A stretch of 64,000 bases of DNA from Gerris lacustris (GCA_951217055.1 OX578280.1:44209882-44273881), one strand, 5' to 3'; counted from the first letter of the stretch, positions 11,603-24,032 are shown. Numbers and translations: made by a program. Notes: a model not told the origin generated them from the letters alone.

Positions 11603-11849
11603 GGTTTTTGTTGACTTCCGGATTTTATACTCTGAACATGAAATAGCTTTATTTTTTAAATATTCGCAAAAAAATATTGAAAGTTTTCAATTTTATGTAC
11701 ATTCTTAAAATTCACAAAAACTAAGCTTCATACCATAAAACACTTTGAAGCAAACTTCGATATTTTTCGTCGAATGAAACTAGCCATTGCTGTGTACAAT
11801 AAAACCTTGATAAGAGACCTAATAATAAAACCTTGCAAAGAGAAAGTAA

Positions 11850-11865
11850 CCCCCCCCCCCCCCCC
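11850..11865 (+). repeat. Poly-C tract, 16 C
   Basis: An uninterrupted run of 16 C. Confidence 0.95.
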
Positions 11866-12002
11866 TCTGTTGTGGAGAACCTGGGGGATTGGTTTCATTC
11901 GATACAAAATTGGATGTTGAAATCGTATGCTTAAGGTATTTTATGAAAATAATCGTAGTTTTTAGAATTTTATGGATAAACATATATATATTAAAAAAAA
12001 AA

Positions 12003-12264
12003 TCTGCCAATTATTGTGATTCTTAGCTTTCTCGCACCTTATCGCGTACTTTATGTTTTGCTTTTACTACCTGTAATTTATTTAATTTTTCCTCTTTTTA
12101 AAATGTGTCAAATTTTTTTTAGATTTGCTACCTGAATAAAAGTGTCAATTTAGCAAACTTTAACGAGCGCAGATCCTTTTAAATATATTGGTGTTAATTA
12201 AAAAAAACTTTGTTCTTCTGAACGATCACAATGCTTCCGTTACCTTCGGTAAGCTTGGAAGCAA
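12003..12264 (+). repeat. Family A copy 2 (internally deleted)
   Basis: It has both ends but not the middle. The head (TCTGCCAATTATTG ... CTTTCTCGCACCTTATC) and the region ending in TTTAACGAGCGCAGATCC lead almost directly to the 3' hairpin (GCTTCCGTTACCTTCGGTAA). It is about 262 bp against about 663 bp for the copy at 17863. Confidence 0.75.
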
Positions 12265-13183
12265 AAATATGATTTTAATGTTGTTTTTTTTGCAAAATTC
12301 CTGAAAATCCTCGTTGGAGTTGTATGTGCATGGATATTTTTGATTGCATGTATGTGAACATGGATATTATAATTTAAAAATCTTATAAATGTATTTCTAA
12401 TCATATTGACAAGTTAATCCATACATATTGGACTTATATTTGAAAAAAAAAAAAAAAAAGATTAGAGACTTTAGTGTGGAAATGGGATTGTATAAAAATA
12501 TAGAGAAGAATGACAAAATGGCAGTGATTGAGTATGATAAGATGGGTGTGGTTAATTTTAAAAGGGCAGGATTGCGGGATCTGAACGCGTGCCGGGACTA
12601 ATATAGTATAATACTGGGCGCACTGCGGTCTCATTACATCCCCTGTATAGAGGGTTCTTTAGTATGAGGGCTTTATATTATAATATGAATCATATCCCCC
12701 GGCTAATAACCCAGCAGGAGACACTGCTACGATGTAGTTAACTTTCTTTTTTTTTCATTGTTCGTTTCACGGACGGCCTGAGGGACTTAACGCATGAGTA
12801 CGGTTCAGTTGACGCTAGAAACACTAGGGGATGATGGTACAACGAAATTGCCTGCCCTGGATCAAGTTCTCTTCAGTTTCAAGTTCTGGTTTTATAAGGA
12901 ACTTAAAGGCTATTACTTTATGAGTTTTTTTTTTTTCAAATGTTAAAAATGGGGGAGTTTAAATAATTAATAAGTGAACTTTAGTGTCGTACAAGTTAAA
13001 TGGAATTAGTAGAATAGACAGCTTTTTACTGCTGGTTTTAAACCAGGAAAACCACTAAGCTCAATGTATTCAAATATAATGTCAAATACTGATCTTTGAT
13101 ATTATCAAAGAACAGTCACTCTGATATTATAATATTGAATCGATGATTTATTACACGCTTTTTTTGTATAAAGTACAATTTTT
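12265..13183. other. No gene recognised
   Basis: AT-rich DNA with poly-A (12442-12459) and several short T runs. No repeat partner or coding signal was recognised. Confidence 0.4.
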
Positions 13184-14022
13184 TTGCTTCCGAGCTTATC
13201 GAAGGTAACGGAATCACTGTGATGATTCTAAAGAATGAAATTAGTTAGTTTTCAACTTTCTGTCTTTCAATTTCTAGACAGAAATCTGTTTTACACATCT
13301 AGAGACATTTAAGTCTGTCGTTCAACATTTTTGTGAACCAACATAATAAGTATGTTAATCTCAAATTTTTCACCGATTTTTATGAAATTTGGATGGTAGA
13401 TAATAATTAGCCCATTGTTAGTTTCATGTTAATTTTCTTTGATCATTCCTTTCTCTTCCACATACACAAACATCTTGTTGTTATTGACAATCTTTTAAGC
13501 CTCGTCTAGACTGCCGAACCGAACAGAGGAAACGAGCTGAGCATTATTCTCTGCGCATGCCCAGTCTAAGGTGCGCCTGCGCATCTCAGACTGGGCATGC
13601 GCAGAGACCAATGCTCGGCTCGTTTCCTCTGTTCGGTTCGGCAGTCTGGACGAGGCTTAAAAGTTTATTTTTTCTTTAATTTGTCCTCATATTTATGAAG
13701 GAAAACAAAACAAAACTATTGTGACATTATTTATAACAAAGGGAGGAGGATTAAATGAATTAGACAATAATGTGTCCCAAAAGAAAACGTGTTTCTACAA
13801 AAGGTTATGCTTACTACCTCAAAAAACTAAGTTTTAATGTTGATGGTTTTAAGAGAGTAGCCCACTGATAATTCTATAATAATTTAATTCATTTGCGCAA
13901 ATTTTATTATTGCATATTATACATATGTGTCTTTACTGATAACACTTCTAAATCTATTGTTTCATCATTCGCCCAATAATAGGATGCGATGAAGCTTTGT
14001 GCCACAGAAACTGGCAGACTAT
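13184..14022 (-). repeat. Family A copy 3, split by a TTAA element
   Basis: A minus-strand copy, from the hairpin end (TTGCTTCCGAGCTTATCG) to the head (GTGCCACAGAAACTGGCAGA). It contains the one-module region ATGAAATTTGGATGGTAGAT. It is interrupted by the TTAA-flanked palindrome at 13499-13656, and further unexplained sequence lies between about 13800 and 13960. Confidence 0.75.
13499..13656. mobile_element. TTAA-flanked palindromic MITE, 158 bp
   Basis: Arms of about 73 bp are nearly perfect inverted repeats, starting GCCTCGTCTAGACTGCCGAA on the left and ending with its near-complement on the right. The short centre reads TGCGCCTGCGCA. It is flanked exactly by TTAA on both sides (13495-13498 and 13657-13660), the target duplication typical of piggyBac-type elements. 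It is GC-rich compared with its surroundings and carries no coding region. It lies inside a family A copy, so it arrived later. Confidence 0.85.
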
Positions 14023-14732
14023 TTATTATTGTTCTTCTTAACGTAGATCTGTATATACGAGTTGTACTGTCGGACTAACAAACAGACAGAATTAAGATTT
14101 TCTTTGGTTTACTAACCTAAAATATAAAACGCTCATTATGAATCAACCCGCAGGATGTCTGGAGAACAGTCCTCCCTCATACGCAATGCAAGCAACTATT
14201 GTGCCAAAACCTTTTGAAGTATAACGCACTTAAAGCGTTTTGTTTTCGATTATTGTTTTGTTGCTGCTTACCACTGTTAGAGCTGTTTGAATAATTTGAG
14301 CTTCTCCGAACAAAATGATTATCTAACTATGAATTTAATACTTTAATTTAATAATTTTAATCACGGTATATATACATACCGGGATTTTGGAATCACCTTA
14401 CCTGGGGTTTTGCATATAGGGAAACTTAAAAAGATACGAAATATAAACATTTTATCTTTGTTTAGATGCGTAGATAGTAATTCTTTTCGTAGTTGTATTT
14501 ATTGCGCATGCGCGTTTCATAATACTTCTTTATTTCCACACTAGTGGGGAAATTAAGAATTCTTAAACTTATCGCACGATTAGCTTGTTTGTTTACATTT
14601 AACAAAACTAATTTGCTGTTTGTTTAATTAAAGTAACTGTTTTTATCAAGTTTTTAGTGAAACAGTGAGTGATTTAAGTGATTATGACAAAAAATGTTTT
14701 TCTGTATTTATTATTAAAATACAACAATCGTA
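14023..14732. other. No gene recognised
   Basis: AT-rich DNA without an assignable repeat or coding signal. Confidence 0.4.
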
Positions 14733-14876
14733 GATAAAGTATGGTACGCAACTCGTGTGAAAACTGCATTTTGCTTTGCTCGTGTAGTTTTACAACCCTC
14801 GCTATCGCTTGGGTGCAAACTCCACATTCGCATGCAAAATTCTACTTTTCGCACTAGACGCGTAATGTACTATTAC
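14733..14876. mobile_element. Foldback MITE, about 144 bp
   Basis: An imperfect palindrome. The left arm AAGTATGGTACGCAACTCGT...TGCATTTTGC pairs with the right arm GCAAAATTCTACTTTTCGCA...GTACTATT over about 65 bp. The centre is GC-richer (CCCTCGCTATCGCTTGGG). The open frame crossing it follows from the palindrome and is not a gene. Confidence 0.6.
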
Positions 14877-17208
14877 CTAACAGGCGATAATCTTCTTATT
14901 TATCATTTAATTGAAGTGATTGATGTCACAGGGTTGGTTTATTAACTCCATTAGCCGTATAAACAGTATAATATAGCACGCATGACCGACATAGCTTCTG
15001 TTGATCACACTTATTTGGAATAGATGTGTTCTGAAATGGCTTCAAAAGCAGGACAATTAAACGCAAGAAAAATTATCCGTAGTCTTTTCAGATATTTTAA
15101 AATATAAATATAACATATCTACAAACGCTTTTCCTTCATAAATTAGGTATTTTAAATGTGATGCGTACCGGACAAATCTAAAGAATAGCCGAGTTAGAAT
15201 TCACGCTAATATTAAGTTGTAAATTAGAACCTTTCTGTTCAACAATTTAAGAGGCTAAGTAATAGATGAGTATTGAAATCTATTGCCTCCTCTACTCGTA
15301 TGCATAGATAATACACAGAGAAACACGATCTATATTATGTATTATGCATATCTAAACTCTATCAGATTAATTGCTTTACTACACTACACCTATGCACAGA
15401 CTCTATTAATAAACTAATACATGTATAAATATAACATCAACAAATCTACATGTACATCATGTTACTTGCTGTTGTCAAAGAGCACGAAATATGATAACAA
15501 ATTTCCCTGTACTGTACTCTTTGCATTATGTAAACAAAATATTGATTTTATGCTTTATTGTGTTTATCTTAGTAATTCATTCATAGCTTGCACCCTTATG
15601 TTTATTTATATATTCATACATATTTATTTTGTATTTTTTATCCATAATAATAATAGTATTAATGAAATAATAAAAATCTTGTAAAAGTAAGAATCTATTG
15701 TCAAAAAGATTGTATATTAAGGTTTTTATTTTATTTTATTTTTTTATTTTTAAATATTACATTTTTTTTCTCCATTATCAAACGTATTGTTTGTTGGATG
15801 AAAACACGTACTAAACTTTTTCGATTTGGAAGCTTACTTCGTCGAATATGTTTTATTTGTTTGTTTTCTTGGTTAAATTTAATTATTATTGAACATTTTA
15901 TGTAGGTATTCATTTATATATTAATAGATTAGTGTTAATTTAAAAAAAAATATATATTTTATAGATATTTTTATAAAAACAAGGTAGTATTATATTTTAT
16001 GTCCCTTTTTTACTAAACCATGTATATATATTATGTATTTTGTAAAAAAATTTCACAAAACAAATAAAAGGCTTTATTATTATTATTTTAACAGATTTTA
16101 CAATAACAACAATCCCTACCCGGAGCCGCGTCGAATCGATCCTTACCTCTCACTCTTATTTGCAATTCGTTTTTCCTGATAGCGACTAATTTTGATTTTT
16201 TAAATCAAAATAGTTGGAACTGTTTTTGTGATATTTTTTGTTTAATGTAGTTTTCGGGAGAAGCAAAACTTATTTTAAAGTTAAAATTCATTTCTTGATA
16301 TTGGAAATGGTTTATCTTGTTATGAATTTTTAATTTCATGCACATCGACCCATTAGTTTAGGCTCCTCCCCTCTGCAAAGACAGACATTTTTTTTACAAA
16401 AGAAAACCCACTTACTTTATAACTAAGAGCGTGTAGATCCGTCAAAATTGGGCATTTTTGCACCATCCAAACACTTTTTTCTTATATAAATGAGCAAGTA
16501 AACAATTATAACGATAATAATAATTACATCAAGGCATAAGCTATAAGCTTACATCTTTTATCTATTTATAATATATCATAATACCCATTATGAGCTAAAA
16601 CTTAATAGCAAGAAGTCTTTTATACAGTTTTTTTTCGGAGAAAAGTCCTACAATATTTTATAGTATGTTTACCTCCTCCTTGATTCCTACCGAGTATCCT
16701 CTTCTTTGATTCTTAACTATACTATTGTTTTATTCCTTTCAACGAACTGAATGTTAGTTTGAATATGAAGCTTTAGTGGAGGACATCATTCTCCTGTTGC
16801 TGGCTTTTTATAGACTCTCACCGCGCACTCCTAACTTTTTAATTTTGTAACGTATTTATAAATTTTGTTAGGATTTCTTCTTTTTTTTGTGAGTTATAAT
16901 TTTTTTTAACTTTACATTTAACTTTTTTGTATTTTATTATTTTTTCTGACATTTTATGGTTTCTTGCTCACTTTTATGTATCATTGTATTTTATCTAGTC
17001 AATCCTTAACTTTCGTGATAATACGGTTCAAAATAACTACCGCCAATCATAATATGAAATGTATAATATCATTAAACGTATAATATGAAAGGGAGGGAGG
17101 GGTTACGTGTATGATTTAATGTAAATTACATACAATAACACCATTAGCTTTACAACATATTTTAATATTTCGAGCGAATAATATTAAATAAATAAAAGGT
17201 AAAATTAC
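14877..17208. other. No gene recognised; very AT-rich
   Basis: 2.3 kb with no recognisable gene. At 16335-16395 the stretch CATCGACCCATTAGTTTAGGCTCC ... AGACAGACATTTTTT resembles the element fragment at 46040-46110, read in the same direction. The rest is low-complexity AT-rich sequence. Confidence 0.4.
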
Positions 17209-17376
17209 GGTACAGTCGTACCAAATTGTCAGTGCGGGAAAATAAAAATAAAAATGTAACGGCGAGCCAATGAGAGCTCAGGATTTAAAAATCCTCAGCT
17301 CTCATTGGTTACCCTATCTATTTTTTGACATTCCCGCGCTATTAACCCTCTAGATTCATTCGGCACAGACTGTACC
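17209..17376. mobile_element. Foldback MITE with GGTACAG ends
   Basis: The ends GGTACAGTCGTACC and the complement of GGCACAGACTGTACC are inverted. A strong inner hairpin is centred at about 17287 (CCAATGAGAGCTCAGGATTT against AAATCCTCAGCTCTCATTGG). A diverged half of the same element lies at 48862-48922. No clear target duplication was seen. Confidence 0.65.
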
Positions 17377-17544
17377 TGATATACCTCCTCCTAGTTTATT
17401 TAAGATCTTAATTTTTTGCTTAAATTCATCACTTTTTTGCCGTTTAGATTTCGCGTCTGGATTATTTTTAAATCCTTTAATATTAGTTTCGAATTTTTTT
17501 TTATTGTGTTTGTATTTTGTAAGTGCTTGTCATAAAAATCTTTC

Positions 17545-17665
17545 GAGGGCTAATTAACCCTCTTTCAGTTATCAAATTGAGCTGAAATTTGGCACATAGA
17601 CTTCATACCAATATAACTTTTAGGGTATCCCACCCTAACACACCCTGATTAACGACGTTGCTTGT
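17545..17665 (+). repeat. Repeat H, first copy
   Basis: The tract around AGGGCTAATTAACCCTCTTTC matches, in reverse complement, the tract around GAGGGTTAATTATCCCTCCA at 38400-38520. It carries the wording GAGCTGAAATTTGGCACATAG. Confidence 0.5.
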
Positions 17666-17862
17666 AAAAAACCTAAGATGCTTTATTGTTATGAAAATTT
17701 TCAAAGCTAAACATATATATCTTGCTGAAAACTCACACAACCAAAATCTATAAAGGATTTATAATAAAAGCTTTGTTTTTATGGATTAGTATTAGTACTT
17801 AGTTTGGAAGAAATTATTGATTTATGAAACAGATTAAATAGGCGCAACAATTATCAAAAAAT

Positions 17863-18525
17863 AGACTGCTAATTGGTGTGGCACATAGCTTCCTCGCATC
17901 CTATCCACGTACTTTATTGATTTTTGCTTTTACAAAGCCATTATTGTCTATTTGGTTTAATTGTTTCCTCCGTTTTTTTTTTTAATCTGTCCAAATTGTT
18001 TTGATTTTTTACCCGAATAAAAGTATCAGATAAGCAAAGGTTAAAGAGTGCAGACGGTTCAAAGTAATCTGGGGCTATCTGCGTGTTACTTTCGATAAAC
18101 TATAAAAGTTTCATACAAATCAGATAAGTACTATTGAAGCTATAAGTGTAAATTAATGTATGTTTGTGCGCATGTGGAAGAGAAACAAATGAGCGCAGAA
18201 GGTTGAAACTTATATGGGACCAACAATGGGCTACTCATGAACTCATGACCTGCCACCCAAATTTCATAAGCTTTTTTTCTTGTTTTCGGTCGATGGTAGT
18301 AAAAACAAATAGGTACTAATTATTAAAATTGGACGTATAGTTTTTAAGATATATTGATTCGCAAAAATTGAACGACAGACCAACAGACAGACACGGATCC
18401 AAAAATGATCCCTGATGTCTGAAACGGATTTTTGTCTTAGAATTTTTGAAATCGGAGACCTAAAATTTCTTCGTTCTTCAGAACGATCACATAGCTTCCG
18501 TTACCTTCGGTAAGCTCGGAAGCAA
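17863..18525 (+). repeat. Family A copy 4 (full length, reference)
   Basis: The most complete copy, about 663 bp. It has the head (GACTGCTAATTGGTGTGGCA, then CTTCCTCGCATCCTATC), a T-run, two modules whose landmarks (GCAGACGGTTCAAAG and GCAGAAGGTTGAAAC) lie about 148 bp apart, a GACAGACCAACAGACAGAC segment, and the 3' hairpin GCTTCCGTTACC...CGGAAGC. A foreign insert of about 55 bp sits at 18269-18322. No open frame survives, and there is no terminal inverted repeat. Confidence 0.8.
18274..18315 (+). repeat. 42-bp insert shared with 20181-20222
   Basis: Forty-two bases (TTTTTCTTGTTTTCGGTCGA onward) are identical at the two sites, 1.9 kb apart. Comparison with the family A copy at 61425 shows that they interrupt the family sequence here. 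Confidence 0.85.
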
Positions 18526-18996
18526 TATTAAAAGTTACCTGATTATATTAATAAATTAATAGATATTTAGTGTAAGAAGGTATAAGGTCAAAAATACAAG
18601 TAAAATGTTTTATAGAGTGTTGTTTCATTTCTTCCTAGTAAAACATGTGCGGTTGATAACTCACAATACTCTTCATTAAAGGACTTCCTTATTTTATCAA
18701 ATCTTCCCAGAATTCAAGTTTTCCACCCCTAATTCTTTGAATACATCTCATTAGACTTACAAGTGACAATTTTATATTTTAATATAGCTATTCGCGCATA
18801 AGAAGGGAAGGTATACTACCCTGCTAAGAACATAAAATGATGGCTTAATGTTAAGTCACAAATAAATAATCATGAAGTCGATAAAGTTCAGGATTAACTG
18901 TATTTGAATGTAATTTTAGTGGTTGATTAGGTGTTTTGAATTTATTCTTTTAACTTTTCGTTCCTTTTCATTTGTTTTTTTAACTGTTCATTCCGT

Positions 18997-19215
18997 TTTT
19001 CTTTATGGCATTTGATTATTGTTCGATTGCAGTTTGTTTAGGCACTGATAATGGCACTATAGAGGCTAAACTGTGCTTTGGGCATTCAACCTTAAACTGA
19101 TAATAGTAGAATTTCGTTTTATTGTTCTGATTTTCTTTATGGCATTTTTTATTTTTGTTCGATTACAGTATAGAGGCTGAACAGTGCATTGGTAACCTTA
19201 AACTGATAATATTAG
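18997..19215 (+). repeat. Diverged tandem duplication, about 134 bp
   Basis: The first unit (TTTTCTTTATGGCATTTGAT ... AACCTTAAACTGATAATAGT) is repeated from 19131 with an internal deletion of about 25 bp (TTTTCTTTATGGCATTTTTT ... CTTAAACTGATAATATTAGA). Confidence 0.75.
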
Positions 19216-19258
19216 ATAGACCAAATATCAAGATTCACTTAAGAAAATCATTCTTTCG

Positions 19259-19328
19259 TCGCTGTGTAGCTATCATTCCTTGGTGGTAGACTGAAGTAGA
19301 GATTCATGTTTCGAATCCCGACGGCTGC
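19259..19328 (+). repeat. tRNA-like segment, possible SINE head
   Basis: It has an A-box-like stretch (CTTGGTGGTAGACTGAAG) and a B-box-like stretch (GTTTCGAATCCCGAC) at tRNA-like spacing. Full cloverleaf pairing could not be built by eye. This may be a tRNA-derived SINE head or a decayed tRNA. Confidence 0.3.
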
Positions 19329-19890
19329 ATGCTACATTTAATCTTTTTATCTTCCTACTTTCTGATTTTAATCTTTAGACTTTAAGTTGGACTTTTTTAC
19401 TGAGCAAGCTTAACCTAAGATGTATCACATAATCTACTTCGAAAGAGTTGAGTTACCAGATAAATCAAGTTTGAAATTACACGATAACATAACTTTATCA
19501 TATGTATTGTGATAACACACACGTACTTTAACTTATCTTAAATTATGGACAGATACAAGTAACACTTATTGCTTAACCTTATGATTTATTGTTAAAGCGT
19601 AACTACATCTAGATTTACTGAAACTCTCTTTTTTTGGGCCCCTCAATCATAAAAATAGTTAAGGGACAATAAAAAAAAACGCAACACATTTTTATAAGTT
19701 AGCTACACAATGAAGAGGGGAGGAAGAAAAAATATGAATGCGCAGAGATGAGTTAAAAAAAACGCACTTCTATTACAAGATGTGGAGGTGTTGAACGCAT
19801 TGTCGCGTGGTATGTTTGTGCTTCTCCATTCAACTTGCCCCCGGGGGCTTTGTGTATCACTCGACAAACGCCCCTCTTTAAGCTCAACTA

Positions 19891-19895
<5 letters not shown>

Positions 19896-19973
<78 letters not shown>
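19896..19973. repeat. (TA)n microsatellite
   Basis: About 39 TA units. The IYIYIY-type open frames on both strands are artefacts of this tract. Confidence 0.95.
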
Positions 19974-19975
<2 letters not shown>

Positions 19976-20180
19976 GGTTGAGCGTGTCACACTTCTATAT
20001 TATTTAGTTCTTTAGCTTGGTATATAGGGAACAGATGTCACCCCTATCTTAGTACCTCAGAGGGATCTAATATTACAATGGATTTTTGGTCGAACAATGC
20101 GTCAGAAAGCGTCACTAACTGCAACTGGCTTTTTTTTCCTCTACTATTCCTCCCCCTTTTTCATTTCTAATCCCCTATCA

Positions 20181-20222
20181 TTTTTCTTGTTTTCGGTCGA
20201 TGGTAGTAAAAACAAATAGGTA
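20181..20222 (+). repeat. 42-bp segment shared with 18274-18315
   Basis: Identical to the insert in family A copy 4. It is followed here by a slightly different continuation (TCTACTAATTATTAATGG). Confidence 0.85.
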
Positions 20223-20488
20223 TCTACTAATTATTAATGGGTTTGAAGATTGAGGGTGGTTGCTTTGTTGATTATTTTATCAGTAGACTTCATCAAGTGT
20301 TGATTAAACACTTGTAGAATATATTTTGGTTTGTTAACGTTGGGTTTAATTCGATAGGAAAAATCTTGTTGAGTACATCGAAATAATTTCAGTTTTTTAT
20401 TTTGTTACTTCCCCTAGTTTTTATGTTAACCTATACTCTTATACATGGGCGGTTTAAAGCTTTTTGTTTTTATGTATTTATAAATAAT

Positions 20489-20760
20489 AATTTGCCAATT
20501 AGCTTGGCACATAGCTTCCTGCAACTGGAATTATTATTGGAATTATTGTCATGTGAGTATCAAATATGATCGCTCTGGGGTTGAAAGTGTTTTTGTTTGG
20601 ACCTTGTTCGATTCCTAGTGATATCACATTTATTTTTATTTAAATATTATTTGTGCTCAGAAAGTTACAATTAATTTGGGACCATTTATTGGGCTATTTT
20701 AAACAATTCATCAGAATTTCTTTCAAATAAATAATAATTAAAGCTCAGACAAGTCATAAA
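20489..20760 (+). repeat. Family A copy 5 (degraded)
   Basis: The head (TTGCCAATTAGCTTGGCACA, then TAGCTTCCT) and a later module (AATTTGGGACCATTTATTGG) are recognisable. The sequence between them is rearranged, and the hairpin end is missing. A B-box-like TTGTTCGATTCCTAG lies at about 20607-20621 within it. Confidence 0.55.
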
Positions 20761-21071
20761 TTTAATTAAGTAGTTTTTCTAGAGGAGTGGAGAGTGGAGT
20801 CATTTGATTAGGAACCAAGATAAATGTCTCTTCACTTAAGTAACCTTATTGTACAGAGCCGATTTTCCACCACTGGTGATAATCTTCAGTTCTGGTTTGA
20901 TGAATTGAACCATAGTTAGAGTTGAGACAGAGGATGTTGGAGCCTGACTCTTGAGTTAGATTTTAACTCGTTTTACCACCGCTGAATATGATAAATAAAT
21001 TTTGAAAGCCTGCTTTCTACAGTAAAGTAACTTTTATTGAAGATATGTCTTTCTTTGTTCTTAATGATTAA

Positions 21072-21372
21072 GGCTCTACCGCTCTTTGAGGTTAGGAAAA
21101 ACAGTAAAATTTCAATTATTCTGGTTCTAAGCAAGATATCAAAAATCTAATCACAGGCTTCATTTCTAATACAACACCATTTCAATACAACGATAAAACT
21201 CGTTGTATTGAAATGGCGCCTGTACTATTTATCATAGAAAGTTGAAATAGGGCTCAAATTGTGCAGAATTAAAATTAGAAATGAAGCCTGTGATTAGATT
21301 TTTGATATCTTGCTTAGAACCAGTATAATTGTAATTTTACTGTTTTTCCTAACCTCAAAGAGCGGTAGAGCC
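21072..21372. mobile_element. TTAA-flanked long-TIR element, 301 bp
   Basis: Arms of about 98 bp differ at only about 2 positions by eye. The left arm starts GGCTCTACCGCTCTTTGAGG and the right arm is its complement. TTAA flanks both sides exactly (21068-21071 and 21373-21376). The 100-bp loop contains a perfect 16-bp hairpin (21177-21192 with 21201-21216). It carries no open frame, so it is a non-autonomous element with piggyBac-like target preference. Close arm identity suggests recent movement or arm conversion. Confidence 0.85.
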
Positions 21373-21474
21373 TTAAGTATTTAAGGTCAGTTTTTTGTGA
21401 TGCATTATTTCCACAAAATATATTGCAATAAATGGTGTTTCGTTATATTCAATAATCTTTTTTTTTTTTTATAT

Positions 21475-22235
21475 GAGCTTACTGGAAGTAACGGAAGCAT
21501 TTAGTCCAGGAGATAGCGTGCAAAAAATGTCTGACTAACATCAGTTTAGAATTTTGTGAATAAGTAAATCTTTAGGTGCCTTTTAAAAATATGAGGTCGG
21601 CTAACTCGTCTATGGGACATCGCTTGGCAATAGGCATTTGAAAAAAAAAAAAAAAAAAAAACTGGTAGAGAGCAGTCATGTCACGCCATTTTATGGTAGA
21701 CAATGTGATTTTCATGATCCTGAGTACAAAATTAGTTAGTAGACCAAAAATCAAGTTAATGGTAGTTTGTCACTTGATAGGTGGTCACTTTTATTTGGAG
21801 TAATATTTGAATAACTAACCAACAATTGTGATAATTTAGAAGAACGTAATTTTTTGAGGTGTCCGACTTCAAAAATGCATAGACAGAAATCCGTTTTAGA
21901 CATTCGGGAACATGTTTTGTGTATGTCTGTCGTATAATATATCTTAAAAACTACTGATCCGATTTTGATTAAATTGGGATGGTAGGTCATAACTTGCCCA
22001 GTCTTAATTTCAACTTTCTTTTATCCAATAATTTCTTTTCCGTATGAGCAGTAACGTTATTCTATAAACATTTATATATTTAAAAGTAGGTACTTATCTG
22101 TTTTTAAAAAATGTTACAATGATCCCATACTAAATTTGACCTCACTGGAAATCAGATTCAAATCCTATGATTGGCCGAATAATAGGATGCGAAAAAACTT
22201 ATGTACCACACAAAGTTATAGACTTTTTTCCAAAA
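21475..22235 (-). repeat. Family A copy 6 (interrupted)
   Basis: A minus-strand copy from GAGCTTACTGGAAGTAACGG to GGATGCGAAAAAACTTATGT. The stretch from about 21520 to 21830, including an A run (21642-21660), does not match the family and looks inserted or replaced. Confidence 0.6.
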
Positions 22236-23935
22236 AGTTTCAACACATTACAAATAATAGATTTTTTTTTCTTTATAATCGATCATTTGTTTTTATTTGT
22301 TTTTAAAGAGTATTCGAAATCTTGTAATTTATTACGATAAATTCATCTGCAAAATATGCATATTTATTTATTTTTAAATAAAATAAACAAGGTCTGATTT
22401 GTTTTAATGTATAAACAAATTGTGTTTTTTAAAAAATAAATAAATAAACACATTAATAATTCATTTTTATGTAATATAAAAACGTTGATAGAACTTTTAT
22501 ATTTGTTCCTTATGAATATGGATTGCGTGTGTGATTTACAACAGTTTGTCTCTTATTTCAATTTTCAATTCAATTTGTATCTTTTTTTCAGCAAGATCAT
22601 ATATTTCCAAAGATTATTTTAGGTTGGAGGTGTCTGTCTGTATGGGAAGGTTTTAGTTTTCTCTTCACATGTTAATTTATCGTTGGCAATTAGACCCATC
22701 CATAGGATAATAAAAAAAAAGCGAGCGAGGAAGGAAATTTGACGAAGGAACCGAGAAAACAACATGACACTACGTTGTAAAAGGGGGAGAGATTTTCCGA
22801 TCAATCTGCCACGGTAAAACGCCGAAGCAACCCTCATCTGCCTCACTCGACACTCTGAAGGGGGTGCTTGAAACTAAATGAAAATTAATGGGTAAAATCC
22901 ATCCTTTTCTCTCTACCCACTCCCCCCCCCCCCCCTTACACTCACCTTTTCGGTTTTTGGGGGGAATACCCAACACAACATCACATTTACCATGAAAAAT
23001 AATGAAACATAAACAAATACCCCTAACGAATATCCACTTGACAATAGTCCGCACCTTTCTAAAAAAAAATTGTTAAACTCAAGAGCTAACTTCTGTCGTC
23101 TTCCTAAGTCTAAAAAATTAATATTCATAATTTTCTAAAAAGCATTCTCTAAAAGTTAACAATCTATAAATATAAGCAGTTCAGTTTCTTTATATACCTT
23201 GTCTTCATTATTTATTATATTTCTAAGAAAAGCGTTAGAGGGAAATATTATTTTTCATTTTTTATCTTAAAAGCTATATTAAGGATAAAAGAGACTATTA
23301 AAAATGAAAGCATAATCTATAATTAATTTAAAGCTAAAGATAATGTAGCTTGTTTCAGTTAATTTTTAAAACTTCTATTAATAGTTACCAATTAATCATT
23401 ATTGATAATTCATTAATTAATAAAACCATTATATTACAAGAATATTGATTTTGGGGTATTTAAAAAGTACTAGAATTCAAAAGTTTTCCGTTTAACTTGG
23501 ATACATATAGAAAGGAATACCACTGATCACACAACATTATGTCCCCAAAACCCTAATTTTAAGCATATGTATATACCTTTATATGTATGATTATAAGATT
23601 ATAAATAATTGCACACGAAAGAAGTGAAGTGGAGATTAGAAAATAAATGAGAATAAACTTGAAAAATTCTAGAGAATAATTATGTTTGAGAGCCTTTCCT
23701 CGTCATAAAATAAGCATCAAGTATCGAGGATAAGGTTAGATTTACCTTTACAAAACTTGGTAAATGTATTTTTGCTTCAAGATCTTGGAGGGAAAGGGGA
23801 GGAAGATTTTATTATAAATATTCTTTTTCTTTCTTGAAGTAAGAAAAAAATATACTTTTTGTAAAAAAATAAACAAAGAACTAAAAATTTTAAGTCGCGT
23901 TTGCTATACTTAAAATTTACCTAAATTGATAATAT
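22236..23935. other. No gene recognised; includes poly-C tract
   Basis: A 14-C run lies at 22922-22935 in a less AT-rich patch (22620-23060). The overlapping open frames in this patch have no recognisable domain. The rest is AT-rich. Confidence 0.4.
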
Positions 23936-23939
23936 AATA

Positions 23940-24031
<92 letters not shown>
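23936..24031. repeat. (TA)n microsatellite
   Basis: A tract of almost 100 bp of alternating TA. Confidence 0.95.

Positions 24032-24032
<1 letters not shown>

Noticed and set aside
19703..20015. Open frames on both strands reading IYIYIY
   Set aside because: They are created by the (TA)n tract; no start context or domain supports a gene. The same holds at 48546-48815.
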